In this document: positions 8,404-18,169 of the stretch, piece after piece
How positions within the stretch are numbered: the stretch's first letter is position 1
How the letters are laid out: each line of letters starts with the position of its first letter
Assembly (NCBI GenBank): GCA_025937815.1
Contig: JAICQP010000008.1
Span: 1-34,435, forward strand
Source of the DNA: Gemmatimonadota bacterium
GTDB lineage: Bacteria; Gemmatimonadota; Gemmatimonadetes; JACCXV01; JAHWKZ01
Length of the DNA: 34,435 nucleotides
Reading direction: 5' to 3'
Translations under genes and position numbers: made by a program
Notes under the pieces: model-generated
The model's input: the letters and a program-made list of their open reading frames with translations, nothing else
Database searches by the model: none
Told to the model about the DNA's origin: nothing

Positions 8404-9515
8404 TCCACTTCGTCGTGACCGCGGGGGAGGACCACTCTATCCGGGACTACCTCGCACGCCGCGGGGAGATCCTGGCCGGCCGGCTCGACGTGATCCATTA
8501 CGAGGATCTGCCGGAGCGCCCGCGATTCGAGCGCGGCACGTACATCCTGTCGGCGCTCGAGTACCTGAGCCCGCCCATGCTGTCGCTCGTGACCGCCCTC
8601 CACGCCCGGCTCGCCGAGGTGGAGGGGTTCCGCTTCCTCAACGATCCCGCGCGCACGCTCCGGCGGTTCGGCCTTCTCCGCGAGCTCGAGCGAAGGGGGC
8701 ACAACGCGTTCCGCGCCGTGCGCGCGAGCGAGGATCTCGGCGGCCTCTCCTACCCGGTCTTTCTCCGGGCCGAGCGGTCCCATGACGGAGCGGTATCGCC
8801 GCTTCTCCGATCGGCCCGCGAAGTCGAAGCCGCGATCGGCCGCGCGCTCCTCGCCGGCCGCCGGATCGAGGACCTCCTCGTGGTCGAATTCTGTGACACC
8901 GCCGACGATCGCGGGTACTACCGGAAGTACGGAGCCTTCATCGTCGGAGATCGCATAATCCCACGCCGCCTCGATTACGGGCGCGCCTGGATGCTCAAGC
9001 GCGAGTACTGCGAGTTCTCCGCCGCGATGGGCCTCGAAGAGCTGGAGTACGTGCGTGCCAATCCACACGGGGCGGCTCTGCGGGAGATCGCCGCCCTCGC
9101 CGCCGTGGGCTACGGCTGCATCGACTACGGCGTCAAGGACGGGCGGGTCGTCGTCTGGGAGATCAACCTGGCCCCCACGATGGGTCCCGCGCGCAGGGAC
9201 GTCCCCCTACCCAGGACCCCGGAGTACAAGCGGATCCATGCGCAGACGAGCGAGGTGTACCACGCGGGGATGCGGGAGGCCTTCGAGGCGCTGGACGTCC
9301 CCGCCAAGGGCCCGGCGGTGGCGGCGGACATCGATCCGGCAATCGTCCGAGCGGCCCGCGCGAGCGCGAACGGGCTGCCGCGGAGCGGCGGTGGACTGGC
9401 GCGCTTTCTCGAGCCGGCGAGACCGCTGCTCGAGCCCCTGGCCGCGCCCCTCCTCCCCCTCGTCGGCCGCGCGGCGCGGAGCCGCGCCGGTAAGGGCGCC
9501 GGAGGCGAGACCTAG
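8400..9515 (+). CDS. Uncharacterised ATP-grasp-like protein translationally overlapping ligD
   Basis: ATGA overlap with ligD stop (8400-8403). ALAAVGYGCIDYGVKDGRVVVWEINLAPTMG resembles the ATP-grasp C-terminal catalytic loop; SYPVFLRAERSHDG resembles the nucleotide-binding segment. Confidence 0.75.
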   Translation: MIHFVVTAGEDHSIRDYLARRGEILAGRLDVIHYEDLPERPRFERGTYILSALEYLSPPMLSLVTALHARLAEVEGFRFLNDPARTLRRFGLLRELERRGHNAFRAVRASEDLGGLSYPVFLRAERSHDGAVSPLLRSAREVEAAIGRALLAGRRIEDLLVVEFCDTADDRGYYRKYGAFIVGDRIIPRRLDYGRAWMLKREYCEFSAAMGLEELEYVRANPHGAALREIAALAAVGYGCIDYGVKDGRVVVWEINLAPTMGPARRDVPLPRTPEYKRIHAQTSEVYHAGMREAFEALDVPAKGPAVAADIDPAIVRAARASANGLPRSGGGLARFLEPARPLLEPLAAPLLPLVGRAARSRAGKGAGGET

Positions 9516-10003
9516 ATCGGCCGGTGCACGAGGAAGCGCTGGAACCACTCCTCGCGCGGGTAGGACAGGGCGGCCCCCAGAACGACGACGGCGACCCCTG
9601 CGACGAGCACACCGACGCTCCCGGTCAGGAGATGGACCGTCGCGCCGATCAGACCCACGGCCTCGAGGAACGCATAGCCGGCGATCAGCCGTGAGGTCAC
9701 ACCGCGGGGTCCCCTCCGCAGCTCGACCTCCGGCCGGGCGACCGTCGAAGGGGTGGGAGCCCGGGCGCGTCCCCAGATGACCATCCAGCCGAGCACGCCG
9801 ATCAGCATGACGGCGACGAACACCTGCTTGAGCACGTCGGCGGTACCGGGATCGACGGCGGCGACGGATCCCGAGCGCCTGAGGTACCACGCCACCGCGG
9901 CGTACACGACAACCGCGGCGACCAGCGCGCCACAGACGATGCGCGCGCTCTTCACAGCCTGTTCGACTTCCGTCGAAACGCCCCGCGGGTTCGCTTCGTT
10001 CAT
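9512..10003 (-). CDS. Hypothetical membrane protein
   Basis: 163 aa with several hydrophobic helices (IVCGALVAAVVVYAAVAWYL; VFVAVMLIGVLGWMVIW; VGVLVAGVAVVVLGAAL). Start overlaps the stop of the M20 peptidase. Confidence 0.75.
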   Translation of the reverse strand: MNEANPRGVSTEVEQAVKSARIVCGALVAAVVVYAAVAWYLRRSGSVAAVDPGTADVLKQVFVAVMLIGVLGWMVIWGRARAPTPSTVARPEVELRRGPRGVTSRLIAGYAFLEAVGLIGATVHLLTGSVGVLVAGVAVVVLGAALSYPREEWFQRFLVHRPI

Positions 10004-11415
10004 CTGCTCAGCCTCCGCATCAGCCGGTTCCAGAAATCGAGCGCCTCGTAGAAGCGCTTCACCGACACGCGCTCGTCGCGGCCATGGGCCCGGGAGTCCT
10101 GGGAGTCGTTGAAGATCGCCCCCGCGCCATACACCGGGATGCCCGCGTTCCGCGCGTAGAGCCCGTCGGTGGCTCCCGTGGACATGACCGGCACGACCGT
10201 CGCGCCCGGCCAGATCTCCTCCACGGTCGCCTCGATCGGCTCCACGATCTCGGGTCTCAGCGGCGATGGCGGGCTCTCAGTCGGCTCGCGCTTGCGCGAA
10301 ACCCGGATGCGCGGATCGGCCAGAACCGCATTCAGAGTACTCTCCACGGCGGCGATCGGCTCGCCCGGCAGGATCCGGCAGTTGACCGTGGCCCGCGCGG
10401 TCTGGGGGAGGGCGTTGTCCGCGTGGCCGGCCTCGAGCCTGGTCGCCGTGCAGGTCGTCCGCAGGAGCGCGTTGAAGAACGGCGACTCCGAGAGTCTCGC
10501 GGCGGCGGCCGAGTCGGGCGGGATCGCCGCCACGGCCCGCATGTCCGCGGTCACGGATCCCTGCTCGTACTCGGCGGACCGTTCGAAGAAGCCGCGCGTC
10601 ACCTCGTTCAGCGTGACCGGGAATCGATGCGCGGCCAGGCGCACGAGCCCGCGCGCCAGCGCGTCGATCGCGTTGTCCGGGGTGGGCCGGGAGCTGTGGC
10701 CGCCGTCGTCGGTGACCTCGAGCTCGAACGTCAGGTACACCTTTTCGCTCGCCTGGACCTCGAACATGACGTCGCGGCCGTCCAGCGTGATGCCGCCGCC
10801 CGAGTCGGTATTGAGGGCGAACTCCGGCTCGCCGATCAGGTGCCGGCCCTCCGTGACGAGCCACCGGATGCCCGCGCTGCTCGTCTCCTCGTCGGAGGTG
10901 AGCGCCACGATCCAGTCGCGGTCCGGGACGAACCCCTCGCGCCGGGCGCGGATCAGGTTGAAGACGAGAATCGCCGCCCCGGCCTTGTTGTCCCCGGTTC
11001 CACGGCCGTACCACCAGCCGTCCTGCTCGACGAGCGTGAACGGGTCCGTCGACCAGTCTTCGCGCAGGGCGGGGACGACGTCGAGGTGGGCCAGCATGAG
11101 GATCGGTGGGCGCTCGCCAGCCCCCGGCAGCCGCGCGACCAGGACCTGGGCGCTGTCCGGTCCCGCGATCTCCGCTTCGATCCCCGCGGCCTCGAGCCGG
11201 GCGGCGCTGACCGACAGGATCCTCTGCGCGTCCTCGCTCCCCGAGACGGACGGGATCGCTACCATCTCGGCGTAGATCTCCGCCGCGAGCAGGCTGTCTT
11301 CGGCGCTCAGCGCCGTCTGTCCGGAGGCCGCGGCTGGACCCGCTAGCAGGGCTCCCAGGCCGAGCAGCGCGATTCGGTGAGCCATCGGCGCCCGCTGCGT
11401 CCACGCGCTGCGCAT
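10000..11415 (-). CDS. M20 family metallopeptidase, secreted
   Basis: MRSAWTQRAPMAHRIALLGLGALLAGPAAASGQ signal peptide; ILMLAHLDVVPA...WYGRGTGDNKAGAAILVFNLI...ALTSDEETSSAGIRWL. Start overlaps the S9 peptidase stop (TAATG). Confidence 0.92.
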   Translation of the reverse strand: MRSAWTQRAPMAHRIALLGLGALLAGPAAASGQTALSAEDSLLAAEIYAEMVAIPSVSGSEDAQRILSVSAARLEAAGIEAEIAGPDSAQVLVARLPGAGERPPILMLAHLDVVPALREDWSTDPFTLVEQDGWWYGRGTGDNKAGAAILVFNLIRARREGFVPDRDWIVALTSDEETSSAGIRWLVTEGRHLIGEPEFALNTDSGGGITLDGRDVMFEVQASEKVYLTFELEVTDDGGHSSRPTPDNAIDALARGLVRLAAHRFPVTLNEVTRGFFERSAEYEQGSVTADMRAVAAIPPDSAAAARLSESPFFNALLRTTCTATRLEAGHADNALPQTARATVNCRILPGEPIAAVESTLNAVLADPRIRVSRKREPTESPPSPLRPEIVEPIEATVEEIWPGATVVPVMSTGATDGLYARNAGIPVYGAGAIFNDSQDSRAHGRDERVSVKRFYEALDFWNRLMRRLSR

Positions 11416-13712
11416 TACCGCGACGCCGGCGCTGGATCCTCGGGTTCCGGTGGGGTGTGCTCCTCGAGGTAACGGGTCAGGAGCGAATACAGGTGAAGGG
11501 TCGTGTTCTCCCCCTCGAAAATCCCGTGCGTCCGGTTCGGGTACGCCATCATCTGGAACGGCTTGTTCGCCGCGACCAGCGCGTTGATCAGGCGCTCCGT
11601 GCCCTGGTAGTGGACGTTGTCGTCGCCGGTCCCGTGGACGACGAGGAGATTCCCCTGGAGCTGGTCCGCGAACGTCAGCGGCGAGCTCTGCTCGTAGTCC
11701 TCGGGGTTGTCCTGCGGCAGCCCCATGTAGCGCTCCTGATAGATCGTGTCGTAGAGCCGGATGTCGGGGACTGGCGCCACCGCCATGCCGGTCTCGAAGA
11801 CGTCGGGGTAGCGGAACAGCGAGTTCAGCGTCTGCGACCCACCCCCGCTCCAGCCCCAGATCGCCGTGCGATCCGCGTCCACGTACGGCCACTCCTCGAT
11901 CGCGGCTACCGCTCCCGCGATGTCGCGCGACGTCAGCGTGCCGATTCGGCGGTAGATCGTCTTGCGCCACTCGCGGCCGCGGGGCGCCGGCGTGCCGCGC
12001 GGGTCCACGCTGGCCACCAGATACCCCTGTTGTGTCAGGAAGAGATGCCACAGGTAGCTGCTCCCGCCCCATCCGTCCTCCACGGTCGTGCCCCACGGCT
12101 CGCCGTAGACGTGGACCAGCAGCGGGTACTTGCGGGCCGGATCGAAATCCGGCGGCTTCATGATCCATCCGTCGATCATGACGCCGTCGCCCTGGTCGAC
12201 GCGGAAGAACTCCACTTCCCCGCGATCGAGCGCTGCGACCTTGTCGCGATAGACCTGATTCGCCGCCAGCACGCGCTGCACCCGGTGGTCGGGCAGGTGA
12301 ACGAGATCGGTTATCGGCGGGGTGCCGAACGACGACTGCACGTGGAACGCCCATTCCACGCCGGGGCTCGCGTCATAGGAATGCGACCCGCTCATGTCGC
12401 TGGGAGTGACGCGCACCGGCGACCCCTCGCCGTCCAGCCGCGAACGGAACAGGAACGCGCGCGCGGGATCCTCGGGAGAGGCGATGTAGTAGAGCCAGCC
12501 GTCCTCCTCGTCGATCCCCACGACGTCGATGATGTCGTACTCACCCCGCGTCACAAGCCGCTTCGAGGAGCCGTCGCGCGCGATCACGTAGGCGTGGCGC
12601 CAACCGTCGGACTCGCTGATCCACGCGAATTCGCGACCGTCATCCAGCCACTCCATGAGCTCGACCCGCATGTCGACCCAGGCGCTGTCTCGCTCGGTGT
12701 GGATCGTCCGCACCTGCCCGGAGGCGGCCTCTCCGAGCATGATCTCGAGCGTGTTCTGAAGCCGGTTGAGCCGCTGCATGACGATCTCGTCGGAGCTCGC
12801 CGCCCACTCCATCCTGGCGATGTAGTTCTCGCGTGGATCTCCGGGCACGTCCATCCAGCGCGTCTCCCCCCCGCTAGCGGGAACGACGCCGACCCGCGCC
12901 GCGGAGTTCGTGGTGCCGGCTTTCGGATACTGAACGGGAATGGTGAAGGAGTACAGCGAGTCGGTGGCGTTGAGAAGCAGGAAGTCGCGCACGCCCGTCG
13001 CGTCGAGCTGCCAGTATGCGATCCGCTCCCCGTCGGGGCTCCAGCGCCAGCCGTCCTGCAGGCCCAGCTCCTCCTCGTAGACCCAGTCGAACGTGCCGTT
13101 GATCGTCGTGCGCGAGCCGTCGGTGGTCAGCTGGATGATCGTGCCTCCATCCAGGGGCTCGACGTAGATGTTGTTCTGGCGGACGTATGCGACCCGATCG
13201 CCCTCCGGAGAGAACTTCGCGAACATGAGCGTCGACTCCGGCGCGTCGCCGCCGAGCTTGTGGAGCGCTCCCGAGCCGAGGTCGAGCACCCAGTAGTCCC
13301 CGCGCGTGTTCTCGCGCCAGACGCGCTCGGAGTTCGTGAAGACCAGGAGCTTCGATCCGTCAGGCGACCACTGGTAGTCCTCGATCTCGAGGGGGGCGCC
13401 GCTCCCGGCGGGCACCAGTCGCCCGGCCGCCACAAGCACGGTGCGCTCGCCGGTTGCCGCGTCGTACTGGACGATGTCCATACCCGCAGCGCCGGCGGCA
13501 GCCGGCTCGAGCGTCGTGTAGGCGTTCCCACCCTCCAGCCAACGGGCGGGGCCGAAGCGCTCGTTGCGGAACTCTCGCGAGCCGAAGATGCGCTCGAGGC
13601 TGAGCTCGGCGGGATCGGCGGCTTCGCTCCCCGGATCCTGCTGCGCGGCCAGCGGGCCGGCGGCAAGAAGGAGCGCGAAGACGCAGAGCAGGCGGAGGTA
13701 TGTGCGTATCAT
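11415..13712 (-). CDS. S9 family (dipeptidyl peptidase IV-like) serine peptidase, secreted
   Basis: MIRTYLRLLCVFALLLAAGPLAAQQ signal; DPPIV-type propeller (FDWVYEEELGLQDGWRWSPDGERIAYWQLD); catalytic IWGWSGGGSQTLN, GTGDDNVHYQ, YPNRTHGI. Confidence 0.95.
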   Translation of the reverse strand: MIRTYLRLLCVFALLLAAGPLAAQQDPGSEAADPAELSLERIFGSREFRNERFGPARWLEGGNAYTTLEPAAAGAAGMDIVQYDAATGERTVLVAAGRLVPAGSGAPLEIEDYQWSPDGSKLLVFTNSERVWRENTRGDYWVLDLGSGALHKLGGDAPESTLMFAKFSPEGDRVAYVRQNNIYVEPLDGGTIIQLTTDGSRTTINGTFDWVYEEELGLQDGWRWSPDGERIAYWQLDATGVRDFLLLNATDSLYSFTIPVQYPKAGTTNSAARVGVVPASGGETRWMDVPGDPRENYIARMEWAASSDEIVMQRLNRLQNTLEIMLGEAASGQVRTIHTERDSAWVDMRVELMEWLDDGREFAWISESDGWRHAYVIARDGSSKRLVTRGEYDIIDVVGIDEEDGWLYYIASPEDPARAFLFRSRLDGEGSPVRVTPSDMSGSHSYDASPGVEWAFHVQSSFGTPPITDLVHLPDHRVQRVLAANQVYRDKVAALDRGEVEFFRVDQGDGVMIDGWIMKPPDFDPARKYPLLVHVYGEPWGTTVEDGWGGSSYLWHLFLTQQGYLVASVDPRGTPAPRGREWRKTIYRRIGTLTSRDIAGAVAAIEEWPYVDADRTAIWGWSGGGSQTLNSLFRYPDVFETGMAVAPVPDIRLYDTIYQERYMGLPQDNPEDYEQSSPLTFADQLQGNLLVVHGTGDDNVHYQGTERLINALVAANKPFQMMAYPNRTHGIFEGENTTLHLYSLLTRYLEEHTPPEPEDPAPASR

Positions 13713-13783
13713 GGGACTCCCTTGAAGGTTGTTCCAGCGAACTGGAGAACGGCGTGGCCGGGAGGCGGAAGATATCGCCCGGC

Positions 13784-14478
<695 letters not shown>

Positions 14479-14482
<4 letters not shown>

Positions 14483-15177
14483 TCTCCGACCAGCTCCCGG
14501 AACCTCGCCGCCAGCCGCGGCCCTGTCGCCTCGTCCTCGTGCTTGAAGAACGCGAACAGGTCGTCCCACCCCGGTGCGGCGAGGCGCTCCGCCCAGGCCT
14601 CCAGATCCCCTGGGCCGTACTCCACCCGGCGGAGCCGCGCGTAGCCGAACGCGGCGGTGCGGACAACCGGCGGATCGTTCTTGCCCGTGTCGGAAACGAC
14701 CAGGGCGGCGCCGCTCTTCTCGAGCGCGGCGTAGACCTCGTCGTCGAACCAGGAGGTGCTACGGAACTCGAGCGCGACAGGGAAATCGGCTGGCAGGAGG
14801 GCCAGGAACGCCGCGAGGAGCGGAACGTCCTTCTTCAGAAACGGTGGCAGCTGGACGAGGGTGGGCCCCAGGCGCGCTCCGAGCACGCGTGAAGTCTCAG
14901 CCAGATATGCGATCTCGTCGCCGGCGTCGGCCAGCTTCTTCTGATGCGTGATCTTGCGAGACGCCTTGAGCGCGAAGCGGAACCCCTGCGGGACCTGATC
15001 GGCCCATCCCTGGAGGAGCTTGCGGCTCGGCATCCGGTAGAACGTGTTGTTGATCTCGACCGCCGGAAAGCGCTCCGCGTACCAGGCGAGCATGCCCGAG
15101 TCGGGCAGGTCTTCCGGGTAGAAGCTTCCCTTCCACTCCTTGTAGGAGAATCCGCTCGTTCCCGGCCAGAGCCGCAT
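14479..15177 (-). CDS. DUF72 family protein
   Basis: MRLWPGTSGFSYKEWKGSFYPEDLPDSGMLAWYAERFPAVEINNTFYRMPSRKLLQGWADQVPQGFRFALKASRKITH... Confidence 0.95.
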
Positions 15178-15221
15178 GGAGGCGAACCTGCTCCCCCCGG
15201 CCCGCGCTGTCCAGGAGGCGA

Positions 15222-15959
15222 TCAGCCGACGCGCCGCGACGCGTAGAGAATCACCGCCACGGCGGTCGCGAGGTTGAGGCTCGAGACTTCCGGGCGCATC
15301 GGGATCGCCACGCGAAGCTCCGCCCGTGAAAGGACTTCCCCGTCCAGTCCCTCGCGTTCCGTCCCGAACACGAGGAGGGCGCCGGGAGGAATCGGACACT
15401 CGTCCATGGGCTCGCCTCCGGGATCCACCGCGACGATCGGCCGCGCGGTCTCCGGAAGCCGGTCAGCCCTTGCGACGGGGAGCGCGTACTGAAGACCGGC
15501 CGCGCCGCGGATCGCGTCCGGCTCCCAGGGATCGCGCCCCCCCACCACGACCACGCCGGCGGCGCCGGCCGCGGCCGCCACCCGCACCACCGCGCCCAGG
15601 TTCCCCGCGTGGCGAGGCTCGATCAGAGCGACGGCGCTCGCCGCGTTCGCCGTGTCGAGCGCTTGGGCGGGTGTCGCGAGCCGCCGCCTGGCGATCGCGA
15701 CCACGCCGGTCGCCGGCGGTCGCGGGACGAGTCGCGCCAGCTCTTCCGGCGGCAAGACCTCGGTCACCGCGTCGGAGATGCGCGTGCCCAGATCCGGAGC
15801 TAGCGACTCCGCCAATCGCGCGAGCCGCTCGGGCGCGATCGCGGCGACCTCCAGGATCTCAGCGCGGAACCTCAGCGCGTGCTTGAGCGCATGAAAGCCC
15901 TCCAGCACGGCGAGCTCCGGGTCCCGGCGGGCGCGATGGAAACGCTCCGCGGTCTTCAT
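15222..15959 (-). CDS. TrmH/SpoU family RNA methyltransferase
   Basis: ALIEPRHAGNLGAVVRVAAAAGAAGVVVVGGRDPWEPDAIRGAAGLQYALPV...LLVFGTEREGLDGEVLSRAELRVAIPMRPEVSSLNLATAVAVILY. Confidence 0.95.
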   Translation of the reverse strand: MKTAERFHRARRDPELAVLEGFHALKHALRFRAEILEVAAIAPERLARLAESLAPDLGTRISDAVTEVLPPEELARLVPRPPATGVVAIARRRLATPAQALDTANAASAVALIEPRHAGNLGAVVRVAAAAGAAGVVVVGGRDPWEPDAIRGAAGLQYALPVARADRLPETARPIVAVDPGGEPMDECPIPPGALLVFGTEREGLDGEVLSRAELRVAIPMRPEVSSLNLATAVAVILYASRRVG

Positions 15960-16065
15960 GCTCGCACGTTACCCTCGACCCGCAAGCGCGCCAGCGTCCT
16001 GTTTCTGACAGACTTCATCCACCCCCCGGCGACAGAATCGAAGAGAACCCGAATAGGAGGGACTC

Positions 16066-16641
16066 ATGGACGATACCACACTTGCGATAGTGATCATTCT
16101 CGCCGGCGTCTTGATTCTCGCCGCCGTGGGGTGGTACTGGATGACGCGATCCCGGTCGCGACGGCTCAGGGAGACGTTCGGGCCCGAATATGAACGGGCG
16201 GTCACGAGAGATGGACGCGCGGAGGGCGAGAAGCTACTCGACGAGCGCCGGAAGCGCGTCGAGAAGTACGAGCTTCACCCGCTGCCGGCCGGGGACCGCG
16301 TGCGCTTCCTGAAGCGGTGGGACGAAGCCCAGGCGAGATTCGTCGACGACCCCGAGGCCGCGATCGCGGACGCGCAACGCCTCGTCGACGAGGTGATGGA
16401 AGCGCGGGGCTACCCGATCGGGGACCCCCAGCGGCAGCAGGAGGACATCTCGGTGGAGAACCCCGCCGTGGTCTCCCACTACCGCGAGGCGCGGCTGATT
16501 GCGCGGCGGAGCGACTCTGGCGACGCCTCGACCGAGGACCTGCGGATCGCGATTCAGCACTATCGCGCGCTCTTCCAGACGCTCCTCGAGGGCGGCGGCG
16601 CGGCGGTCGCCGAGGAACGAGTCGAAGCGTCCGTCCGCTGA
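16066..16641 (+). CDS. Hypothetical membrane-anchored protein
   Basis: N-terminal TM helix (LAIVIILAGVLILAAVGWYWM), then a charged soluble domain; GGAGGG ribosome-binding site upstream. Confidence 0.8.
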   Translation: MDDTTLAIVIILAGVLILAAVGWYWMTRSRSRRLRETFGPEYERAVTRDGRAEGEKLLDERRKRVEKYELHPLPAGDRVRFLKRWDEAQARFVDDPEAAIADAQRLVDEVMEARGYPIGDPQRQQEDISVENPAVVSHYREARLIARRSDSGDASTEDLRIAIQHYRALFQTLLEGGGAAVAEERVEASVR

Positions 16642-16690
16642 GCGCGGCGAGCCGCTTTTCCGCGTCCTCCGCCCGGGCTAGCTTCGGTGG

Positions 16691-18169
16691 ATGCACGACG
16701 CGCTCCTCAGGCTCTACAGGGAGACCCGGGGCGAACGTCCGGCCGCCGTGGTCTCCCTCGCGGGCGACGGGTCCCAGCGCACGTATCACCGCCTGATCGC
16801 GGGCGACGGCTCCACGCTGGTCGGCGCGTTCGGCCCCGATTCCGACGAGAACCGGGCGTTCCTTTCCTTCTCGCGCGCCTTCCGGTCCATCGGACTCCCC
16901 GTCCCCGAGATCCATGCCGCTGACGAGGGGGCCGGCGTGTGGCTCGAGGAGGATCTCGGGGAGACGTCGCTGTTCGACTTCCTCGAGCAGGCGCGGGTGC
17001 GCGAGGGCGGGGGGTTCCCCGCGTCGGCGATCGCCGTCTACCGCCGGGTGCTCGAGGTCCTGCCGCGCTTCCAGGTGGAGGGTGACGCGGTGGTCGATTA
17101 CTCGGTCGCGCACCCGCACTCGGCTTTCGACCACCGCTCGATCCTCTGGGACCTCAACTACTTCAAGTACCACTTCCTCAAGCTCGCCCACATTCCCTTC
17201 CACGAGGCCCGGCTCGAGCGCGACTTCGAGACGCTGACCGAATTCCTCCTCGAGGCGCCGCGCGAGTTCTTCCTGTATCGCGACTTCCAGTCCCGGAACG
17301 TGATGGTGCGGGGAGATGATCCGTGGTTCATCGACTATCAGGGTGGACGCAGGGGAGCGCCGCAGTACGACGTCGCGTCCCTCCTCTACGACGCCAAGGC
17401 CGACCTGCCGGACGAATTGCGGGAGGAGCTGCTGGACTGGTACCTCGACGCGCTCGAGCAGCACGTAGCCCTCGATCGCGACGCGTTCCGCGTCCATTAC
17501 CGGGGGTACGTTCTCGTGCGGATCATGCAGGCCATGGGGGCCTACGGCTACCGCGGCTTCTTCGAGCGCAAGTCGAGGTTCCTGCAGAGCGTCCCCTACG
17601 CGGCCGCGAACATCCGGCGTCTGCTGGAAGAAGGTCTACCGGTGGAGCTGCCCGAGCTGCGCCGGTCGTTCGAGCGCATCGTCGCCGACTGGGCGGCGCC
17701 GCCGCGAGGAGACGAGAGCGCGGCGGGCCTCACGGTTCGCGTCCAGAGTTTCAGCTATCGCCGCGGGTATCCCGAGGACCTCGAAGGGCACGGCGGAGGC
17801 TTCGTCTTCGACTGCCGGGCGCTGCCGAACCCGGGGCGCCTCGAGGAGTTCGGCCTGGCGACCGGCCGCACCGAGGCCGTGGCGCGGTTCCTGGAATCGG
17901 AGCCGGGCTTCCCGCCCTTCTGGGACAGCGTGCGCTCCCTCGTCGACGCGCAGATCGACGTCTACCGCGAGCGGCGCTTCACGAGCCTCGCCATCGCGTT
18001 CGGCTGCACCGGCGGTCAGCATCGCTCTGTGTACCTGGCGGAGAAGCTGGCCCGGCACATCGAGTCCAGGTGCCCCGACGTGCGCGTCCGGCTCGTCCAT
18101 CGCGAGGAGCCGCACTGGCCATCGCCCCGCCCCGAGGAGCCGACGGCCGCCGCTACGTGGATGCCATGA
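16691..18169 (+). CDS. AmgK-like sugar phosphotransferase fused to RapZ C-terminal domain
   Basis: N-terminal APH/AmgK-type kinase (VWLEEDLGETSLFDFL; LYRDFQSRNVMVRGDDPWFIDYQGGRRGAPQYDVASLLYD); C-terminal VQSFSYRRGYPEDLEGHGGGFVFDCRALPNPG...LAIAFGCTGGQHRSVYLAEKLARHI is the RapZ C-terminal signature. Confidence 0.92.
   Translation: MHDALLRLYRETRGERPAAVVSLAGDGSQRTYHRLIAGDGSTLVGAFGPDSDENRAFLSFSRAFRSIGLPVPEIHAADEGAGVWLEEDLGETSLFDFLEQARVREGGGFPASAIAVYRRVLEVLPRFQVEGDAVVDYSVAHPHSAFDHRSILWDLNYFKYHFLKLAHIPFHEARLERDFETLTEFLLEAPREFFLYRDFQSRNVMVRGDDPWFIDYQGGRRGAPQYDVASLLYDAKADLPDELREELLDWYLDALEQHVALDRDAFRVHYRGYVLVRIMQAMGAYGYRGFFERKSRFLQSVPYAAANIRRLLEEGLPVELPELRRSFERIVADWAAPPRGDESAAGLTVRVQSFSYRRGYPEDLEGHGGGFVFDCRALPNPGRLEEFGLATGRTEAVARFLESEPGFPPFWDSVRSLVDAQIDVYRERRFTSLAIAFGCTGGQHRSVYLAEKLARHIESRCPDVRVRLVHREEPHWPSPRPEEPTAAATWMP

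Noticed and set aside
13733-13746. TCCAG-CGAA-CTGGA hairpin (UUCG loop on the minus strand) upstream of the S9 peptidase
   Set aside because: Short 5-bp stem; no supporting context for a regulatory role.
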